From an uncultured Erysipelotrichaceae bacterium (GTDB taxonomy: Bacteria > Bacillota_I > Bacilli_A > Erysipelotrichales > Erysipelotrichaceae), in contig CALEMD010000062.1 of the NCBI GenBank assembly GCA_937902945.1, forward strand, positions 1 through 14,949: a stretch of 14,949 nt of DNA, given 5' to 3'. The notes under the pieces were generated by a model, which saw only the letters and a list, made by a program, of their open reading frames with translations, was not told the origin of the DNA and searched no databases. Below, piece after piece: positions 13,786 through 14,949 of the stretch (its first letter is position 1; each line of letters starts with the position of its first letter). Made by a program: the position numbers and the translations under genes.

Positions 13786-14949
13786 ATGAGTAAGATTATT
13801 GGAATAGATTTAGGTACTACAAACAGCTGCGTAGCAGTTATGGAAGGAAAAGATCCAAAGGTTATTGCCAATCCGGAAGGAAATCGCACGACACCATCCG
13901 TTGTTGCATTCAAGAACGGCGAAACGATTGTCGGCGATGCAGCTAAGCGTCAGCTGATTACCAACCCTAATACTGTATATTCCATCAAGAGAAAGATGGG
14001 GACAGATGAGAAGGTAACATTGGAAGGAAAGCAGTATACACCGCAGGAAATCTCTGCCATGATTCTGACCTACATGAAGGATTACGCAGAACAGTATCTT
14101 GGTGAAAAGGTTGAAAAGGCAGTTATTACGGTTCCTGCTTACTTCAACGATGCACAGCGTCAGGCTACAAAAGATGCCGGCAAAATTGCAGGCATGGATG
14201 TAGTCCGCATTATCAATGAACCGACAGCATCTGCATTGGCTTTCGGAATTGACAAGATTGACAAGAAAGAAGAAAAGGTTCTTGTATATGACCTTGGCGG
14301 CGGCACATTCGATGTCTCTATTCTGGATATTGCCGATGGCACATTTGAAGTTCTTGCTACTGCCGGTGATACGCACTTAGGCGGCGATGACTTCGATAAC
14401 GCAATCATTGACTGGCTTGCAAATGGCTTCAAGAGAGACCACAACATTGATCTGAAAAAAGACAAGATGGCTATGCAGAGACTTAAGGAAGCTTCTGAGA
14501 AGGCTAAGAAAGATCTGTCAGGAGTGGTTCAGACGCAGATTTCTCTGCCGTTCATCAGTGCTGGATCTGAAGGACCTCTGCACTTGGAAGCAACTCTGAC
14601 AAGAGCGCAGTTTGATGAAATGACAAAGGGACTTGTTGAACGTACACTGACACCTGTCCGTCAGGCAATGAAAGATGCAAAGCTTTCTTCTTCTGACTTG
14701 GATCAGGTATTGCTGGTAGGCGGTTCTACACGTATTCCAGCTGTTCAGGAAGCAATCAAAAAGGAACTTGGCAAAGAACCGAACAAGAGCGTAAATCCAG
14801 ATGAATGTGTTGCTATCGGTGCAGCTATTCAGGGTGCCGTCATCAACGGCGATCAAAAAGATGTTCTGCTGCTTGATGTCACACCGCTGTCATTGGGTAT
14901 TGAAACAATGGGAAGCGTCATGACTGTGCTGATCCCAAGAAATACAACG
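13786..14949 (+). CDS. dnaK: Chaperone DnaK (Hsp70), 5' part, truncated by the window end
   Basis: DnaK is the ATP-driven Hsp70 chaperone that works with DnaJ and GrpE. The first 388 residues are visible, covering the whole nucleotide-binding domain. Motifs are IGIDLGTTNSCVAV (5-18, phosphate 1), VITVPAYFNDAQRQATKDAG, the YDLGGGTFDVS phosphate 2 loop, and VLLVGGSTRIPAVQ. The interdomain linker DVTPLSLGIE has just been reached when the window ends at NTT. The roughly 24-residue loop present near residue 80 in Gram-negative DnaK is absent, as usual in Gram-positives. ATG 13786 follows AGGAGGA by 7 bp. The substrate-binding domain, and dnaJ which usually comes next, lie outside the window. Confidence 0.98.
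   Translation, partial: MSKIIGIDLGTTNSCVAVMEGKDPKVIANPEGNRTTPSVVAFKNGETIVGDAAKRQLITNPNTVYSIKRKMGTDEKVTLEGKQYTPQEISAMILTYMKDYAEQYLGEKVEKAVITVPAYFNDAQRQATKDAGKIAGMDVVRIINEPTASALAFGIDKIDKKEEKVLVYDLGGGTFDVSILDIADGTFEVLATAGDTHLGGDDFDNAIIDWLANGFKRDHNIDLKKDKMAMQRLKEASEKAKKDLSGVVQTQISLPFISAGSEGPLHLEATLTRAQFDEMTKGLVERTLTPVRQAMKDAKLSSSDLDQVLLVGGSTRIPAVQEAIKKELGKEPNKSVNPDECVAIGAAIQGAVINGDQKDVLLLDVTPLSLGIETMGSVMTVLIPRNTT

Noticed and set aside
13810..14856. Long open frames on the minus strand opposite dnaK
   Set aside because: They are antisense to a highly conserved coding region, have no ribosome binding sites, and their translations show no recognisable features; they are side effects of dnaK codon use.
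1..14949. Phage, transposon, CRISPR, toxin-antitoxin or defence system
   Set aside because: I saw no direct-repeat arrays, terminal inverted repeats, integrase or transposase motifs, or tRNA-like attachment sites. Every gene is intact core metabolism, stress response or cell-wall function, apart from those cut by the window edges.

Overview
The window looks like chromosomal DNA from a low-to-mid GC Gram-positive bacterium (Bacillota). The hrcA-grpE-dnaK order, CIRCE-type operators, an RNase J in place of RNase E, and strong purine-rich Shine-Dalgarno sites support this. My best guess is a gut or oral Erysipelotrichia-like lineage, based on the overall protein flavour and a secreted haem-free flavin reductase; this is an inference and not proven. 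TGA ends four genes (ftsW, rsmD, coaD, hrcA), so UGA acts as a stop here. There is no sign of mobile elements, CRISPR, tRNA or rRNA.

Layout. Bases 1-740 are the 3' part of pfkA, followed 17 bp later by pyk (758-2194), a glycolytic pair. A short GNRA-loop hairpin separates pyk from an M32 carboxypeptidase (2236-3729) and a small metallo-beta-lactamase-fold protein (3746-4369), which ends in a long hairpin. A 260-bp AT-rich regulatory region then leads to hsp20 (4630-5052). It carries a promoter fused to a CIRCE operator and a second, distal CIRCE-like palindrome. A symmetric terminator separates hsp20 from the convergent minus-strand genes rnj (RNase J, 5095-6915) and def (peptide deformylase, 6990-7556). 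def is divergent from a lipoprotein flavin reductase (7681-9552), whose promoter is overlaid by an inverted repeat that looks like an operator. After a strong terminator come ftsW/rodA-type SEDS polymerase, rsmD and coaD (9721-11989), tightly packed and closed by a terminator. The last block is hrcA-grpE-dnaK (12112 to the window end; dnaK is cut off), driven by a promoter with two CIRCE boxes.

How the genes work together. PfkA and Pyk supply the two key irreversible steps of glycolysis. HrcA most likely represses its own operon and, through the CIRCE boxes upstream of hsp20, the small heat-shock protein 7.5 kb away, so the window probably contains two parts of one heat-shock regulon. RNase J, Def, RsmD and CoaD are housekeeping functions (RNA decay, protein N-terminal processing, 16S rRNA methylation, coenzyme A synthesis). 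The flavin reductase probably uses an organic acid such as fumarate as an extracellular electron acceptor.

Most of the window is ordinary core genome. I did not find a convincing undescribed multi-gene system. The points most worth checking are regulatory: the paired CIRCE boxes, the CIRCE/-35 overlap, the operator upstream of the flavin reductase, and a probable leaderless ftsW transcript.
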